A DNA stretch of 64,000 bases, from the NCBI GenBank assembly GCA_022072505.1, contig JAJVHU010000037.1, forward strand, positions 62,001-126,000, written 5' to 3'. Source of the DNA: Phycisphaerae bacterium (GTDB lineage Bacteria > Planctomycetota > Phycisphaerae > UBA1845). This document shows positions 24,841 through 34,487 of the stretch, piece by piece (within the stretch, counting starts at the first letter, position 1; every line of letters begins with the position of its first letter). A model generated the notes under the pieces. It did no database searches. It saw nothing but the letters and a program-made list of their open reading frames with translations, and had not been told where the DNA came from. A program made the position numbers and the translations under genes.

Positions 24841-26100
24841 TTACGCGCCCCCGCAGCACCGCTTGTACTTCTTGCCGCTTCCGCACGGGCACGGTTCATT
24901 GCGACCGATCTTTCCGTCGGAAGTCACGGACGCAAAAGCCTCCTCCTCCTCCTCCTCCTTAGGATTGAACAGCAGCGAGGTCTCGGATTCCCTCGCCGTC
25001 CTTGCCCCCAGGAGTCGGGCCATCTCATTCCGGCGGCGCTCCCGACGCAGCTCGTCATTCTCGCGTTGGCGGCGCCAGTCAGCGTCCTCGGGGATCGTCA
25101 GGCCCAACACGTCAGCCGCCACGAGAATCTCATCCTCCAGGTCCACCATCATCCGGTCATACCCGTCCGCGACCTGCTTCCGGGCGAGTTCGACGCCGCG
25201 CGGCGAGAAACAATGACCAAGCGCGTGGCAGAGCGTCGTCCGGATCGTGAGGTCCGACTCACCTTCAAGCAGCGCGATCATCGCGTCCTCCGACTCCGGC
25301 AGGCGCAGCCCCTCGAGCACCTCCGTCGCCATCATGCGGAAACCGAAACCGCTCGACGGGCAGCCCTCGCGGATCAGCCGGACGACGTCCACGTCGCCGA
25401 TCCGCACGAGCGCGTCGCGGACGCGCTGGGGCATCCAGTCGTCGTCCGCGCCCAGGCGGCGGATCAACGCGGGGACGGCCTCCCGCATCTTGCGCGCGCC
25501 GGCCAAGTCAACCAGGATCAACTCCAGAAACGAGTTTTCGACGCCCGGATCCGCAAGCCGCTCGCACACCGCGTCCGCGCCGGGGAAATCATGCCGCCCC
25601 AGCGCTTCGACCATCACGTCGACGTAGGTCCAGTCCAGCTTCCACGGCTCCCGGACGTTCTCCGCGCGCCGGGCGAAGGCGACCAGCGCGTCCCAGAGTT
25701 CCGCCGCGGACAACCCGGCCGCTTCGATGCGGTGGGACATCCTCTTCGTCTGCTGCGGACTGAGCAGCCCCTCGCGGCGCAGCCGATCGCCGCGCTCCCG
25801 AAGCAATTCAACCGGCGCCTTCACCAGCAGGTTGCCGGCGCATTGCCCGAGACTTCCAGGCCCCAGCGCCGCACGGGTCGCCACGACCTCCTCAAAAACC
25901 TGAGGATCCAGCGGAAACCGGTCCCAACGGTGCAGCGCCGTGTCGTTCGCCGCAAAGCCGAACCGCCGGCATGCCGCCAGGATCGTCGGCACCAGCTCCG
26001 CGTCCCGCGACCACGCCTCATGCAGGCACCGAACCACCGTTCCCCGCACGTGCCCGTCCGAATGAAGGAGCAACGGCCTGAGTGCTTCCACCGTCAGCAT
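24841..26100 (-). CDS. HEAT-like repeat protein with C-terminal SEC-C zinc motif
   Basis: A 419-residue helical protein from the ATG at 26100 (GGGGGA seven bases upstream; an ATG at 26118 is also in frame). The N-terminal 300 residues look like HEAT-type helical pairs ([57 protein letters not shown]). A charged helix ([20 protein letters not shown]) and an acidic run precede the C-terminal SEC-C motif [18 protein letters not shown], the zinc-binding module known from SecA. In SecA it contacts SecB or ribosomes; here it may attach the HEAT scaffold to a partner. Role otherwise unknown. Confidence 0.82.
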   Translation of the reverse strand: MLTVEALRPLLLHSDGHVRGTVVRCLHEAWSRDAELVPTILAACRRFGFAANDTALHRWDRFPLDPQVFEEVVATRAALGPGSLGQCAGNLLVKAPVELLRERGDRLRREGLLSPQQTKRMSHRIEAAGLSAAELWDALVAFARRAENVREPWKLDWTYVDVMVEALGRHDFPGADAVCERLADPGVENSFLELILVDLAGARKMREAVPALIRRLGADDDWMPQRVRDALVRIGDVDVVRLIREGCPSSGFGFRMMATEVLEGLRLPESEDAMIALLEGESDLTIRTTLCHALGHCFSPRGVELARKQVADGYDRMMVDLEDEILVAADVLGLTIPEDADWRRQRENDELRRERRRNEMARLLGARTARESETSLLFNPKEEEEEEAFASVTSDGKIGRNEPCPCGSGKKYKRCCGGA

Positions 26101-26267
26101 GATGTCGTCCCCCGGCATCCGCCCGCGGCGTCAGGCGAACTGCATCGACCAGCATACCGTCGGCGTCGCGCCCGTAAATGCGCAGGCGATCGCTTGAGGG
26201 TGTGAAACGCCGCCGTCAGACGGGCAAGGCCGATGAGGCTCGGGGATCGTTCTTCTCCGGATGTGTC

Positions 26268-26603
26268 CTAGCGCTGCCGCTGCGGGTCGGGGAAGGCGCG
26301 GTACAGCGCCGAGCGGAAGTCCGTCACGCGGGCGTAGACGTTGGCGTGCAGCTTCTCGATGTCCCCGCCGCGCCGCGCGATCACCTCGAACGCCTGCTCA
26401 AGCTGCGCCAGGTCGCGGCACGCCAGCGACATGTTGAACTCGCCCAACTCCGCCGGTCCGAACCCGAGCTTCCGCCGCGTCAGGCGGTAGTCCTCGATGA
26501 GGCCGCGCCGTTTCAACTCGCCCAGGTAGGCATGAACCGCGTCGGCGAACTCGACGTCCTTGTGCGAATCCCTGAGGTTGCACCAGATCTCGTAGTAGTT
26601 CAC
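26268..26603 (-). CDS. small conserved protein, DUF6614-like
   Basis: A 111-residue protein starting MNYYEIWCNLRDSHKDVEFA. The segments YLGELKRRGLIEDYRLTRRK and LGFGPAELGEF, and the C-terminal VTDFRSALYRAFPDP, match my memory of the family annotated DUF6614, a ferredoxin-like alpha/beta dimer fold without known function. The length fits. It follows the pseudopilin cluster after a repeat-filled gap and precedes the SEC-C gene on the same strand. Confidence 0.72.
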   Translation of the reverse strand: MNYYEIWCNLRDSHKDVEFADAVHAYLGELKRRGLIEDYRLTRRKLGFGPAELGEFNMSLACRDLAQLEQAFEVIARRGGDIEKLHANVYARVTDFRSALYRAFPDPQRQR

Positions 26604-26622
26604 CGCACCCCCGAGCCGCGGG

Positions 26623-26823
26623 CTTCAGCCCGCGCGAATCCCCCACCCCGGCAACCGCCCAACCGCCCAACCGCTCGCCGATCCGCTACATCCGCTACAT
26701 CCGCTACATCCGCACATCCGCTTCAGCCCGCGCGAATCCCCCACCCCGGCAACCGCCCAACCGCCCAACCGCTCGCCGATCCGCTACATCCGCACATCCG
26801 CTTCAGCCCGCGCGAATCCTCAG
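26623..26823. repeat. direct repeats of about 80-98 bp
   Basis: Copy 1 (26623-26720), copy 2 (26721-26800) and a truncated copy 3 (26801-26823), all starting CTTCAGCCCGCGCGAATCC. Copy 1 has two extra ATCCGCTAC-type units relative to copy 2. The 304-base gap between 26604 and 26907 holds nothing else. Confidence 0.8.
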
Positions 26824-26907
26824 CCCGAGTCGCCGCTCATACGGGTCGTCAGCGGCGCGAAGGGACGCCGGATACAAGGCACGAAGAATCAGAATCACAC
26901 GCCAACC

Positions 26908-28524
26908 TTACGGCGCGATCATCACCGTCTGCACCGCGATGTCCACCACCGGCGGACTGCCGTCGAACACCAGCGGATCGCCCGCGCCGCGTCCGGCCTG
27001 CACCGGCGGCGGGAACACCCAGACCGTCCGCAGACGCTCGCAGTCGTCGAGAACCCGGTTCGGCTGAACCTGGCATTCCGCCCTGTCGGGCCGACCGCAG
27101 GGATCGCAGTCCGGGTCATCCGGGTCGCACACGCCGTCCAGCGCGCCGAAGTCCACGTCCTCGCGGAACACTTCGCGGTCCAGCGTCAGGTACGCGGTGC
27201 GATCGTCGTCGGTGAGCCGGGCCTTCTCGACGCGGTAGATGTTCCCCGAAAGCTCGTCGATGAACACCGTCCCGCGATCGAACAACCCCGTCACCCACGC
27301 CGGTTGGTTCCGGTCGATCTCCGCGTCCTTGTGATTGACCGTGATCTCGGTGGCGATGCCCGTCGGGCAGTCGTCCGGGTCGGGCGTCATGTCACACCCG
27401 CTGCGGAGCTTCAGGTCGTCCGGGAAGAGCACCTGCACGCGCCACGGCGTCGGCAGCATCACGTCCTGATCCGACGCCAGCGCCGCCACGCCCGTCGCCC
27501 CGTCCTCGAAAGCCTCCCGCGGGTCCGGGTTCGGCACGGCGTCCGGATCCTGCCGGGCGTAGCGCGCCGTCGGCTTCGGACGGCGGAGCGTGACGTAGTA
27601 CATCGCCACCACGCGCGAGTCGCTGATCGTGTCCAGATCAAGGTAACGGTCGCCGTCGTTGTCGAGGCAGCTTCCGGAGTTGGCCGTGCAGACGTATTCG
27701 TCGTCAAACCGGTACATCGCCGCCCAGGCGTAGCGCCGCGCTGAATACGCGTCGTCCCAGCGCCGGTTGTCCGCCGACAGATCGGTGAAGTCGTCGGTCG
27801 GCCGGCTCGGCAGCGGCGGGTACACCCGGTCCTGCACGGCGATCACGGGCTTCAGCACGTTCGGCAAACGCGAAAAATCCACCGTGTTGTTCGACGCGCG
27901 ATACGGGCAGTTGCACGACGACGGGATATTGAACGTCCCGCCCCCGCGAAGCAATTCCCCGACCCGCGTCTGCTCCAGCATCCACGCATCCTCGCCCACG
28001 AACGCCCGGTTCTCAAAGAGCACGTTGCCGAGGTTCAGCACGTGAACGCGCCCGATCGGAAACCCGAGGTCGCCTTTGAACTCGATCGACCCGGCCTCGA
28101 ACGAAAGCTGCCCCTGATCGCTGCAATCCGTGCAGTCACAGAACTGAATCTGGTCCCCGGGAAGCACCGCGACGTCCGTCGTCTCTCCGTCCACCTTCAG
28201 CAGCGTCCGCACCGCCAGGTCCGCCGCCTGACGGCAGGAGAACTGCGTCGTGTTCTCCGCCAGCCGCCGCGCCGACAGCCACGACACCGGAAACAGGCTC
28301 GCCACCATCAGGAGCCCCAGCCCGAGGATCACCACCGCGATCATCATCTCCGCCAGCGAAATGCCGCGCCGGCGCCCGCCGACCGCCGCTCGCGCTGACG
28401 CGCGCCGCAAGCGCACCGCAGGCGCGCCGCGCCCCGAAAGCACGCCGCGCGCAACACGCACCGAAGCCCGCCGCCCCGCGACAAGCCGCGCCACTCCCGG
28501 ATTCTCTGCATCCCTCTGCGTCAT
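26908..28524 (-). CDS. pseudopilin-like protein, PilV/GspI-type leader, large
   Basis: A 538-residue protein with an unusually long basic head (about 50 residues), then GISLAEMMIAVVILGLGLLM, a class III prepilin signal with Glu at +5. The large mature region contains paired cysteines (CDCTDCSD, CNCPYR, CDPDDPDCDPCGRPDRAEC) and several acidic Asp-rich loops (DNDGDRYLDLD). The size is far beyond ordinary minor pilins. The start is uncertain; internal starts would shorten the head. It is the last pseudopilin of the minus-strand cluster, 48 bases after the preceding gene. It may be a large minor (tip) pilin, as inferred from position and leader. Confidence 0.78.
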   Translation of the reverse strand: MTQRDAENPGVARLVAGRRASVRVARGVLSGRGAPAVRLRRASARAAVGGRRRGISLAEMMIAVVILGLGLLMVASLFPVSWLSARRLAENTTQFSCRQAADLAVRTLLKVDGETTDVAVLPGDQIQFCDCTDCSDQGQLSFEAGSIEFKGDLGFPIGRVHVLNLGNVLFENRAFVGEDAWMLEQTRVGELLRGGGTFNIPSSCNCPYRASNNTVDFSRLPNVLKPVIAVQDRVYPPLPSRPTDDFTDLSADNRRWDDAYSARRYAWAAMYRFDDEYVCTANSGSCLDNDGDRYLDLDTISDSRVVAMYYVTLRRPKPTARYARQDPDAVPNPDPREAFEDGATGVAALASDQDVMLPTPWRVQVLFPDDLKLRSGCDMTPDPDDCPTGIATEITVNHKDAEIDRNQPAWVTGLFDRGTVFIDELSGNIYRVEKARLTDDDRTAYLTLDREVFREDVDFGALDGVCDPDDPDCDPCGRPDRAECQVQPNRVLDDCERLRTVWVFPPPVQAGRGAGDPLVFDGSPPVVDIAVQTVMIAP

Positions 28525-28572
28525 CTGCGGATCACTTCCTGCGTTGTCGCCACCCCCCGGAACACGCCGCGG

Positions 28573-29619
28573 TCACTGCGCCTCGCTCCCGATCGGTCCG
28601 CGGATCACGTCCCCCGTCGTCGCGCTGACGTAATACGGACGCGCCGACTCGCGGAGGTATTGCCGATGCGTCCCGGGAACCGCCTGCTGAAACTGCTCGT
28701 CGTCGTACACGATCACCCCGCGCACCGACGCGAAATTCACCGCCACGTCCCCCTCCCCCCCGCGCATCCGCACCGTCAGCATGTGCGCCAGGTTGGCGTC
28801 CCTGTTGGATGCGTCCAGATCACGCGGCGCCTCCTTGAACACCGGGTCATACGAACCCGCCGCGTACTTCGTCACCATCGGCATCGCCCGCACGCCCGTC
28901 AGGTCGCCCCGTTGATGTCCCGCCGACCCGGCCAGGTCCGTCTCGCCGTCCTCGTCATACACCAGCACGTCGCGCCCGATGAGCTGCTGCCCCAGCGGCG
29001 AAAACACCACCGCGAAGTAGTTGCGATGCCGCTGCGGCTCGAACTCCTCCTGTCCGGTCAGACCGACCGGGGCGTCGAAATCATTGTTCACCAGCTCGGC
29101 GTCGCTGAAGCGCTCGAAGGAGAGTTGCCGGTCGCGCCGCGCATTCCGCGCCGGATCGAGCAAGGCCGCGCTCGGCGCCGCCCGCATCGGCTTGGGCATC
29201 GTGAACTGCACGCCCTGAACGATCTCAAACCGGCTCGACGAAATCAGGTCCACCCGCACCGACGGATCCAGCGGATCGACCGTCGTGTACTTCGGATTGC
29301 CGCTCTCGTCATACCGCGCCGACAGCGGCTCATCCGCCCGCTGGATCAGCACGACGTGCTGCACGCCCGCCCCGTCGAGGTAGAACAGCAGCCCCGCCTC
29401 GGTCGTCCCCAGCGCCCGCTGCCGCGCGTTCATCAGCGCCCCGCGCAGGATCGTCTCCGCCTCGGATATCTTCCGCTGCTCCCACATCTGGTTGATCGCC
29501 GGAACCGCCGCCAGCGCCAGCAGCACGACGATCCCGATCACCACCAGCAGCTCCGTCAGCGTGAACGCCTGACGTCGAGCGGGCGTCGTCTCACGGGTTG
29601 TCCAAGTCCGTCGTTTCAT
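28573..29619 (-). CDS. pseudopilin, GspH/FimT-like leader
   Basis: A 348-residue protein from the ATG at 29619. The leader ends RRQA, followed by FTLTELLVVIGIVVLLALAA and VPAINQMWEQRKISEAETIL, a prepilin helix with Glu at +5. The stretch ARQRALGTTEAGLLFYLDG resembles GspH-type proteins, whose helix is followed by a region with repeated small residues and a beta domain. No calcium-type tail is seen. It lies in the middle of the five-gene pseudopilin run. The long plus-strand frame opposite it is a shadow. Confidence 0.83.
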   Translation of the reverse strand: MKRRTWTTRETTPARRQAFTLTELLVVIGIVVLLALAAVPAINQMWEQRKISEAETILRGALMNARQRALGTTEAGLLFYLDGAGVQHVVLIQRADEPLSARYDESGNPKYTTVDPLDPSVRVDLISSSRFEIVQGVQFTMPKPMRAAPSAALLDPARNARRDRQLSFERFSDAELVNNDFDAPVGLTGQEEFEPQRHRNYFAVVFSPLGQQLIGRDVLVYDEDGETDLAGSAGHQRGDLTGVRAMPMVTKYAAGSYDPVFKEAPRDLDASNRDANLAHMLTVRMRGGEGDVAVNFASVRGVIVYDDEQFQQAVPGTHRQYLRESARPYYVSATTGDVIRGPIGSEAQ

Positions 29620-29688
29620 AAGAAAAACCGCACGCTGCAAACCCCCGCCTGCCCGCCCGAGCTAACCCGAGCGCCCGATCCGCGCCCC

Positions 29689-30669
29689 TCACTTCCCCCC
29701 CGCCAGCTTCTCCGCCAGCGCCGGGTTCGCGTACACGTTGTCCGCGTTCAGCGGATTGTCGATCCGATCCTTCGCCGATCCGTCCAGCCCCAGCAGATCC
29801 GTCGCGATGTTCGCCGCCGTCGCCCCGGTCTGATTGACTTCGGTGCGCTGGTCCTTGCCGTCCGGTCCCCACGACATCAGCACCGGCGCGCCGCCGTTCA
29901 TCTTGACCAGCCGGGTCGAGACCTCGTTCCAACTCCAGCCGTCGGCCTGCGGGTGGTTGCTGGACTCCGCAGCCCCGTCGCGGAAATCCCGCTGGGAGAA
30001 ATACGTCACCGGAACCTGCCAGTCATCGACCAGCCACCGCAGCGGCTCGTCATCCTTCGGGTTGTATTTGCCGTCACGGTCGCGGTCGAGGTATTGCACC
30101 GGGTCGCCCGCGCCGTCCAGCGGCACGGCAACCAGATGCTTCTCCGACACCCGCGAAAGAATCTGCGCCGCCGACTCGCTGTGCAGTTCGATCGCCAGCA
30201 GCATCGTCGCGATGTCCCGGTTCTCGAACTGCGGCGCCGCCCCTCCGAGTACGAACGTCATGCGCTGATACCCGCCGCCGGCGTCCGGCACGACGACCCC
30301 GCCGCCCGGCGCAAGGCTGCGGCCCTGCGTCGAACCCGGAATCCCGCTCCCGTAAACCTCAAGCTCATCCGCCGGATACTTGCCGTAACGCGACACGTAC
30401 GCGACCTGCCCCGCGCCGCCCGGCTGTTTCACCGCCGCCAGCGGCGCGTCCGCCGCGAACTGCTCCAGCGCGTCCGCCACGATCCGCAGCATCCCCTCGG
30501 TGTTCTTCGACTGCCCCTTGCGCACCGCCCACCCGCCGAGCGTCACCACGCTCACCAGCAGGATGACGATGATCGCCACCACCACCAGAATCTCGACCAG
30601 CGTGAACGCCCCCCGGACCTTGGCCGAAGACCTTGCGGTTATCGCGTGGACGCTCCCGGAGCGCCTCAT
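29689..30669 (-). CDS. pseudopilin, GspG-like
   Basis: A 326-residue protein from the ATG at 30669; an upstream ATG at 30723 would translate the intergenic GGAATGC repeat. The leader ends with RGA, followed by FTLVEILVVVAIIVILLVSV, Glu at +5. The mature part includes MSWGPDGKDQRTEVNQ near residue 280, a glycine-aspartate loop like the tail motif of its two neighbours. It probably is a minor or major subunit of the fibre built by the PilB/PilC proteins encoded upstream. Confidence 0.84.
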   Translation of the reverse strand: MRRSGSVHAITARSSAKVRGAFTLVEILVVVAIIVILLVSVVTLGGWAVRKGQSKNTEGMLRIVADALEQFAADAPLAAVKQPGGAGQVAYVSRYGKYPADELEVYGSGIPGSTQGRSLAPGGGVVVPDAGGGYQRMTFVLGGAAPQFENRDIATMLLAIELHSESAAQILSRVSEKHLVAVPLDGAGDPVQYLDRDRDGKYNPKDDEPLRWLVDDWQVPVTYFSQRDFRDGAAESSNHPQADGWSWNEVSTRLVKMNGGAPVLMSWGPDGKDQRTEVNQTGATAANIATDLLGLDGSAKDRIDNPLNADNVYANPALAEKLAGGK

Positions 30670-30697
30670 GCCTTCATGCGGGCAAGACTCGCCTTTC

Positions 30698-30727
30698 AGC
30701 ATTCTGCATTCCGCATTCCGCATTCCG
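30698..30727. repeat. intergenic GCATTC-type repeat
   Basis: A run of CATTCTGCATTCCGCATTCC separates two pseudopilin genes. The same style of repeat, with GAATTC variants, occurs at 37712-37760. It creates spurious upstream start codons for the pseudopilin gene downstream. Confidence 0.6.
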
Positions 30728-30729
30728 CC

Positions 30730-31797
30730 CTACTCCTGCCGCTGCCAGTTCACGATGTCGTCACCCGTCCCGTAGATCAGGTCCGGACCGGCGCTGATCA
30801 GCAGGTAGCTGTCCTTCCGCACCGGCTCATTCCGCGCGGTGATCGACTTGTCCCAGATGAAGCGCGCAAACGTGTTGTCGAAATTCGATTTCGTCAGGTC
30901 GCCGTTGTTCCCGCGCGGAACCGCCTCGACATACCCGGGCTTGCCGATGCGATGCGCCAGGTTCGGATCGTCCGCCAGCGGACCCGCGCCGAAGTCGATC
31001 CCGACCGAGTTGTACGTCGTATTCAGCGCCCCTTCCGTCCCCGTGATCAGGCCGTTGTCCTCCTGATTGTATATCCCGCCGGACGGCGTCCCCCCCATGT
31101 CCAGTCCGCACATCGCCTTCGCCGAAGGCGTCGCCCGGTAGTAAAGGATCGGCAGCCCCCACGCATCCGTGAAAAACGGAAGACGCTTGCTTGCATCCGT
31201 GTCCAGCAGCGAACCCCCCGGCAACTGGCCCGCCGGGATCGTCCCCTCGGTGATCAGGTCGTTGATCGTCTTCAGCCGCTCCCGCGCCGACTCATCCACG
31301 TACCCGCTGCCCCCGCCGTAACGCGTCCACTTCGCCTGACCCGTCGTCCGGTCCAGCCCGTAAAGACCCGCCGGATTGCGATCGTTGCCCTCGAAGGCGT
31401 GCATGTCGTCGGACCACCGGCCGTTGTTGTTGATGTCCTTGAAGCCCGGCGGTCCCAGCCGGTCCGCCCCCACCAGCGCGAACGCCAGCAGGTGCGCCCC
31501 CGTCACCGCCGTCTCGACCGGCGCGCCCTGGTTCGTCGCCTGCGGATCGGCGATCTTGCGGAAGTCCGTCGCGTCATCCCCGCGCGACGGCGGATACGAT
31601 CCGCCGATCGACGTGTCCCCGCGCAGCAACTCGATCCCCGCGTTCAAGGCGTTGAACGACGCCTGCACGCCCGCGATCTTCGCCCGCTGCCGCGCCGCCC
31701 CGATCGCCGGAATCAGGATCGCGATCAGGATGACGATGATCGCAATCACCACCAGCATCTCCACCAACGTAAACGCCGCTCGCTTTGCCCTTGTCAT
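30730..31797 (-). CDS. pseudopilin with GxDD-type C-terminal motif
   Basis: A 355-residue protein with a short leader (MTRAKRAA) and the signal FTLVEMLVVIAIIVILIAIL. It ends LISAGPDLIYGTGDDIVNWQ, a glycine/aspartate loop like the calcium-binding tail of GspG-type pseudopilins. Calcium binding is inference. AGGGCAGGA precedes the ATG. The mature region is large for a pseudopilin, with internal loops including GGTPSGGIYNQED. It is one of five consecutive pseudopilin genes on the minus strand. Confidence 0.85.
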   Translation of the reverse strand: MTRAKRAAFTLVEMLVVIAIIVILIAILIPAIGAARQRAKIAGVQASFNALNAGIELLRGDTSIGGSYPPSRGDDATDFRKIADPQATNQGAPVETAVTGAHLLAFALVGADRLGPPGFKDINNNGRWSDDMHAFEGNDRNPAGLYGLDRTTGQAKWTRYGGGSGYVDESARERLKTINDLITEGTIPAGQLPGGSLLDTDASKRLPFFTDAWGLPILYYRATPSAKAMCGLDMGGTPSGGIYNQEDNGLITGTEGALNTTYNSVGIDFGAGPLADDPNLAHRIGKPGYVEAVPRGNNGDLTKSNFDNTFARFIWDKSITARNEPVRKDSYLLISAGPDLIYGTGDDIVNWQRQE

Positions 31798-31875
31798 CGT
31801 CCTGCCCTCGCTTGCGTCATCGCACTCCGAATCCGCACGGCGCCGCGGCGCCGTCCGCGACGCCTCGCCCCGGCG

Positions 31876-32928
31876 TCAGAAGTTCGTCACGTCGTCCGGC
31901 GTCCCGTAAAGCTGGTCCGCCCCGGGGCTGACCAGGATGAATGAATCCGCGTTCTTCGCTCGCAACGGTTTCGGGGCGTTGCCCTGCTGGTTCTCCGTCG
32001 CCTCATGCGCGCCTTCGTCATGAACCCAGTGTGCGAACGTTTCCGGAAAGTCGTGCATGTCGTCCCCCGTCAGCAGGTTCCCGATCGCCGCGATCCGGTG
32101 ATCCCCGCCCTTCCCGAAGTTCCACCCTTCCCGAAGATCGCTGCCCGACGGGTTCGTCGCGTACCCGGTGAACCCGCGGTTGTCCTGATGAAAATAAAAC
32201 GGAGGCCCCCCCTCGTCCGCGTAGTTGTTGTCCACCTTATGCACATCCTCGACGAGGTTCCGCGTCGACGCCCCGCGGTTCGAGGCGTAATACAGGATCG
32301 GCGTGTCAAAGGCGTCCAGAAGCACCGGAAGCTGCTTCATCCGGTCCCAGTCCGGAAACAGGCTGCTGTCCGTCGGGGCGAACCCCGGCAGGTTCTCCGT
32401 CGCCGTCATGCGCGTCTTGCTCGGATCCAGATAAAGCGTGCTGCGGTCCAGCAATTGCCCCGTCGTCGGATCCGGAAGATACCACTCCCACGGCTTGTTG
32501 CGGCGATCCTCGGGGACGCTGCCCGGACGGATGTAGCCGTTCAGGTCCGCTCCCATCAGCATCAGCGGCAGAAGGTGCGCGCCGTAAACCCTGGGCTTCT
32601 GTTGGATAAACGGATAGCGCCCCTCCGCGCCGTCCTGCGCGGTGAACACCGGCGCGCCGTTCTTGTCCAGCAGGATCGGGTGAACGAACGACGGCGGATA
32701 TCCGTTCGTCCGCTGGTGATCCTTGTCGTGATCGTTCTTGAACATCTCCAGCCCGGTCCCGATCGACCGCACGATCGCCGACGACGACGCCGTCTTCGCC
32801 GACCGCCGCGCCGCGTTCAGCGACGGAACCAGGATCGCGATCAGAACGCCGATGATGAAGATCACCGTCAGCAGCTCCACCAGCGTAAACCCGCCCCGAC
32901 GACGACCTCGATTCGTGTCCATATTCAT
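31876..32928 (-). CDS. pseudopilin with GxDD-type C-terminal motif
   Basis: A 350-residue protein from the ATG at 32928 (a second ATG two codons later is equally possible; a frame from 32970 translates intergenic repeat). Leader MNMDTNRGRRRGG, signal FTLVELLTVIFIIGVLIAIL. It ends ILVSPGADQLYGTPDDVTNF, closely matching the tail of the neighbour at 30730-31797 while the middle differs, so the tail is the conserved functional part. First pseudopilin after the PilC/GspF gene, the place where the major subunit often lies. Confidence 0.85.
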   Translation of the reverse strand: MNMDTNRGRRRGGFTLVELLTVIFIIGVLIAILVPSLNAARRSAKTASSSAIVRSIGTGLEMFKNDHDKDHQRTNGYPPSFVHPILLDKNGAPVFTAQDGAEGRYPFIQQKPRVYGAHLLPLMLMGADLNGYIRPGSVPEDRRNKPWEWYLPDPTTGQLLDRSTLYLDPSKTRMTATENLPGFAPTDSSLFPDWDRMKQLPVLLDAFDTPILYYASNRGASTRNLVEDVHKVDNNYADEGGPPFYFHQDNRGFTGYATNPSGSDLREGWNFGKGGDHRIAAIGNLLTGDDMHDFPETFAHWVHDEGAHEATENQQGNAPKPLRAKNADSFILVSPGADQLYGTPDDVTNF

Positions 32929-33027
32929 AGACCCCGTGTCTTGAAGTGCGAATTCGGAATCGCGGATCACCGTCCCGGCATGCCCGCACTCGCCTTCAAT
33001 TCGTTATTCGCTCTTCGCAATTCGCCA

Positions 33028-34275
33028 TTACCCCGCCACCGACTCGATCAGCTTCACCAGCGGAAGGAACAACGCCACGACGATGAACCCGACGATGCCG
33101 CCGAGGACGACAACCATCAACGGCTCCAGCAGCGAGATCAGGCTCGCCACCGCGGTCTCCACCTCCTCGTCGTAATTGTCCGCGACCTTGATGAGCATCT
33201 TGTCCAGTTCGCCCGTCTCCTCGCCGACGTCCACCATGTTGACCACGATCGCGTCGCACGTCTTCGTCGCCCGAAGCGGGTTGGCGAAGCTGTCGCCCTC
33301 GCGGATCGCGTCGTGGACCGTCTCCATCGCCCGCGAGAACACCTCGTTGCCCGCCGTCTCCTTCGTGATGTTCAGCGCCTCCAGGATCGGAACGCCCGCG
33401 CTGATCAGCGTCCCCAGCGTCCGGGTGAACCGCGCGATCGCCGACTTCTCCAGCAGGGGTCCGACGATCGGAATGTGCATCACCAGCCAGTCCGTGACGT
33501 ACCGCCCCCCTTTCGCCGATCGCACCAGCTTCAGCGTCATGAAGAACACGATCGGAATCAGCGGAGCCAGCACCACGCCCGGCGGACGCCCGTTCGCGAA
33601 CCAGTACGACACGCTGATCAGCGCCTGCGTCAGCGCCGGAAGCTCCACGTCGAAGTCCTCGAAGATGTCCTTGAACTTCGGAATGACCCAGTACATGATC
33701 CCGCCGACGATCGCGCACGCGAACGAGATCACCACCAGCGGGTAGATCATCGCCCCGATGACTTTGCGCTTCAGCTTCTGCGCCTTCTCAAGAAAGTCGG
33801 CCAGACGGTTGAGAATCACGTCGAGCACGCCGCCCGTCTCCCCCGCCGCGATCATGTTCGTGTACAACCGCGTGAACACCTTCGGATGCTTCGCCATCGC
33901 CTCCGACAGCGTCGTGCCCCCCTCGATGTCCTCCACCACGATCCGCAGCGTGCTCTTGAGCTTCCCCGGACGCGCCTGCTCCTCGAGGATGTTCAGGCTC
34001 CGCAGGATCGGCAGACCCGCGTCCTGAAGCGTCGAAAGCTGCCGCGTGAACTGCACCATCTGCTTGTTCGAAACCCGACCGATGCCTCCGCCGGACCGCT
34101 TCTTCTTCGTCCCCGCAGCCGCGGCGCCTTTCTTCCCGCCTTTCTCCTTGATCCGCGTCGGGAAGTAGCCCATCTGCCGGATCTTGGCGAGCGCGTCCTC
34201 CGTGGAAATCGCTTCCACTTCGTCCTTGACGTCCTCGCCGGACTGGCTCATCGCCTCGTATGCATATGTCGCCAT
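33028..34275 (-). CDS. type IV pilus / type II secretion inner-membrane platform protein PilC/GspF
   Basis: A 415-residue protein. It starts MATYAYEAMSQSGEDVKDEV, the family N-terminus, and has two homologous cytoplasmic helical domains separated by membrane helices: QFTRQLSTLQDAGLPILRSL and later RFTRTLGTLISAGVPILEAL are the paired motifs. Three hydrophobic segments are visible (YPLVVISFACAIVGGIMYW, VVLAPLIPIVFFM, LMVVVLGGIVGFIVVALFLP). The protein couples the cytoplasmic ATPase to pilin movement. It lies downstream of a PilB/GspE gene and upstream of the pseudopilins, the standard order. Between Ile and the first domain is a Lys/Gly-rich insert (KGGKKGAAAAGTKKKR). Confidence 0.92.
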   Translation of the reverse strand: MATYAYEAMSQSGEDVKDEVEAISTEDALAKIRQMGYFPTRIKEKGGKKGAAAAGTKKKRSGGGIGRVSNKQMVQFTRQLSTLQDAGLPILRSLNILEEQARPGKLKSTLRIVVEDIEGGTTLSEAMAKHPKVFTRLYTNMIAAGETGGVLDVILNRLADFLEKAQKLKRKVIGAMIYPLVVISFACAIVGGIMYWVIPKFKDIFEDFDVELPALTQALISVSYWFANGRPPGVVLAPLIPIVFFMTLKLVRSAKGGRYVTDWLVMHIPIVGPLLEKSAIARFTRTLGTLISAGVPILEALNITKETAGNEVFSRAMETVHDAIREGDSFANPLRATKTCDAIVVNMVDVGEETGELDKMLIKVADNYDEEVETAVASLISLLEPLMVVVLGGIVGFIVVALFLPLVKLIESVAG

Positions 34276-34487
34276 GACAGGTCGTTCCCGTGCCCCGCGG
34301 AACCGGGTCTTCGCGCCCTTCGACCGGGCTTGATTACCCGTCCCTTCACTTCCTCAACCGTTCAAACGCGCCTCACGTGCCTCACATTATCATCCAGAAA
34401 GCCGCCCCGACCTCGGACCTGCGCTTCGCGCCCTGCCATCCCGATCCACGCCCTTCCGTCGCCGGCGCGACGCCGAAGCGCGCCGGG

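Noticed and set aside
23351..24962. Short open frames in the repeat mosaic
   Set aside because: They only translate repeat units (TTCGGG, GACGTT and similar) in several frames; no start with a ribosome site.
28660..31944. A 1094-codon plus-strand open frame opposite four pseudopilin genes
   Set aside because: It is Arg/His/Pro/Val-rich without any domain, while the minus strand has genuine prepilin signals throughout. It is a shadow caused by high GC.
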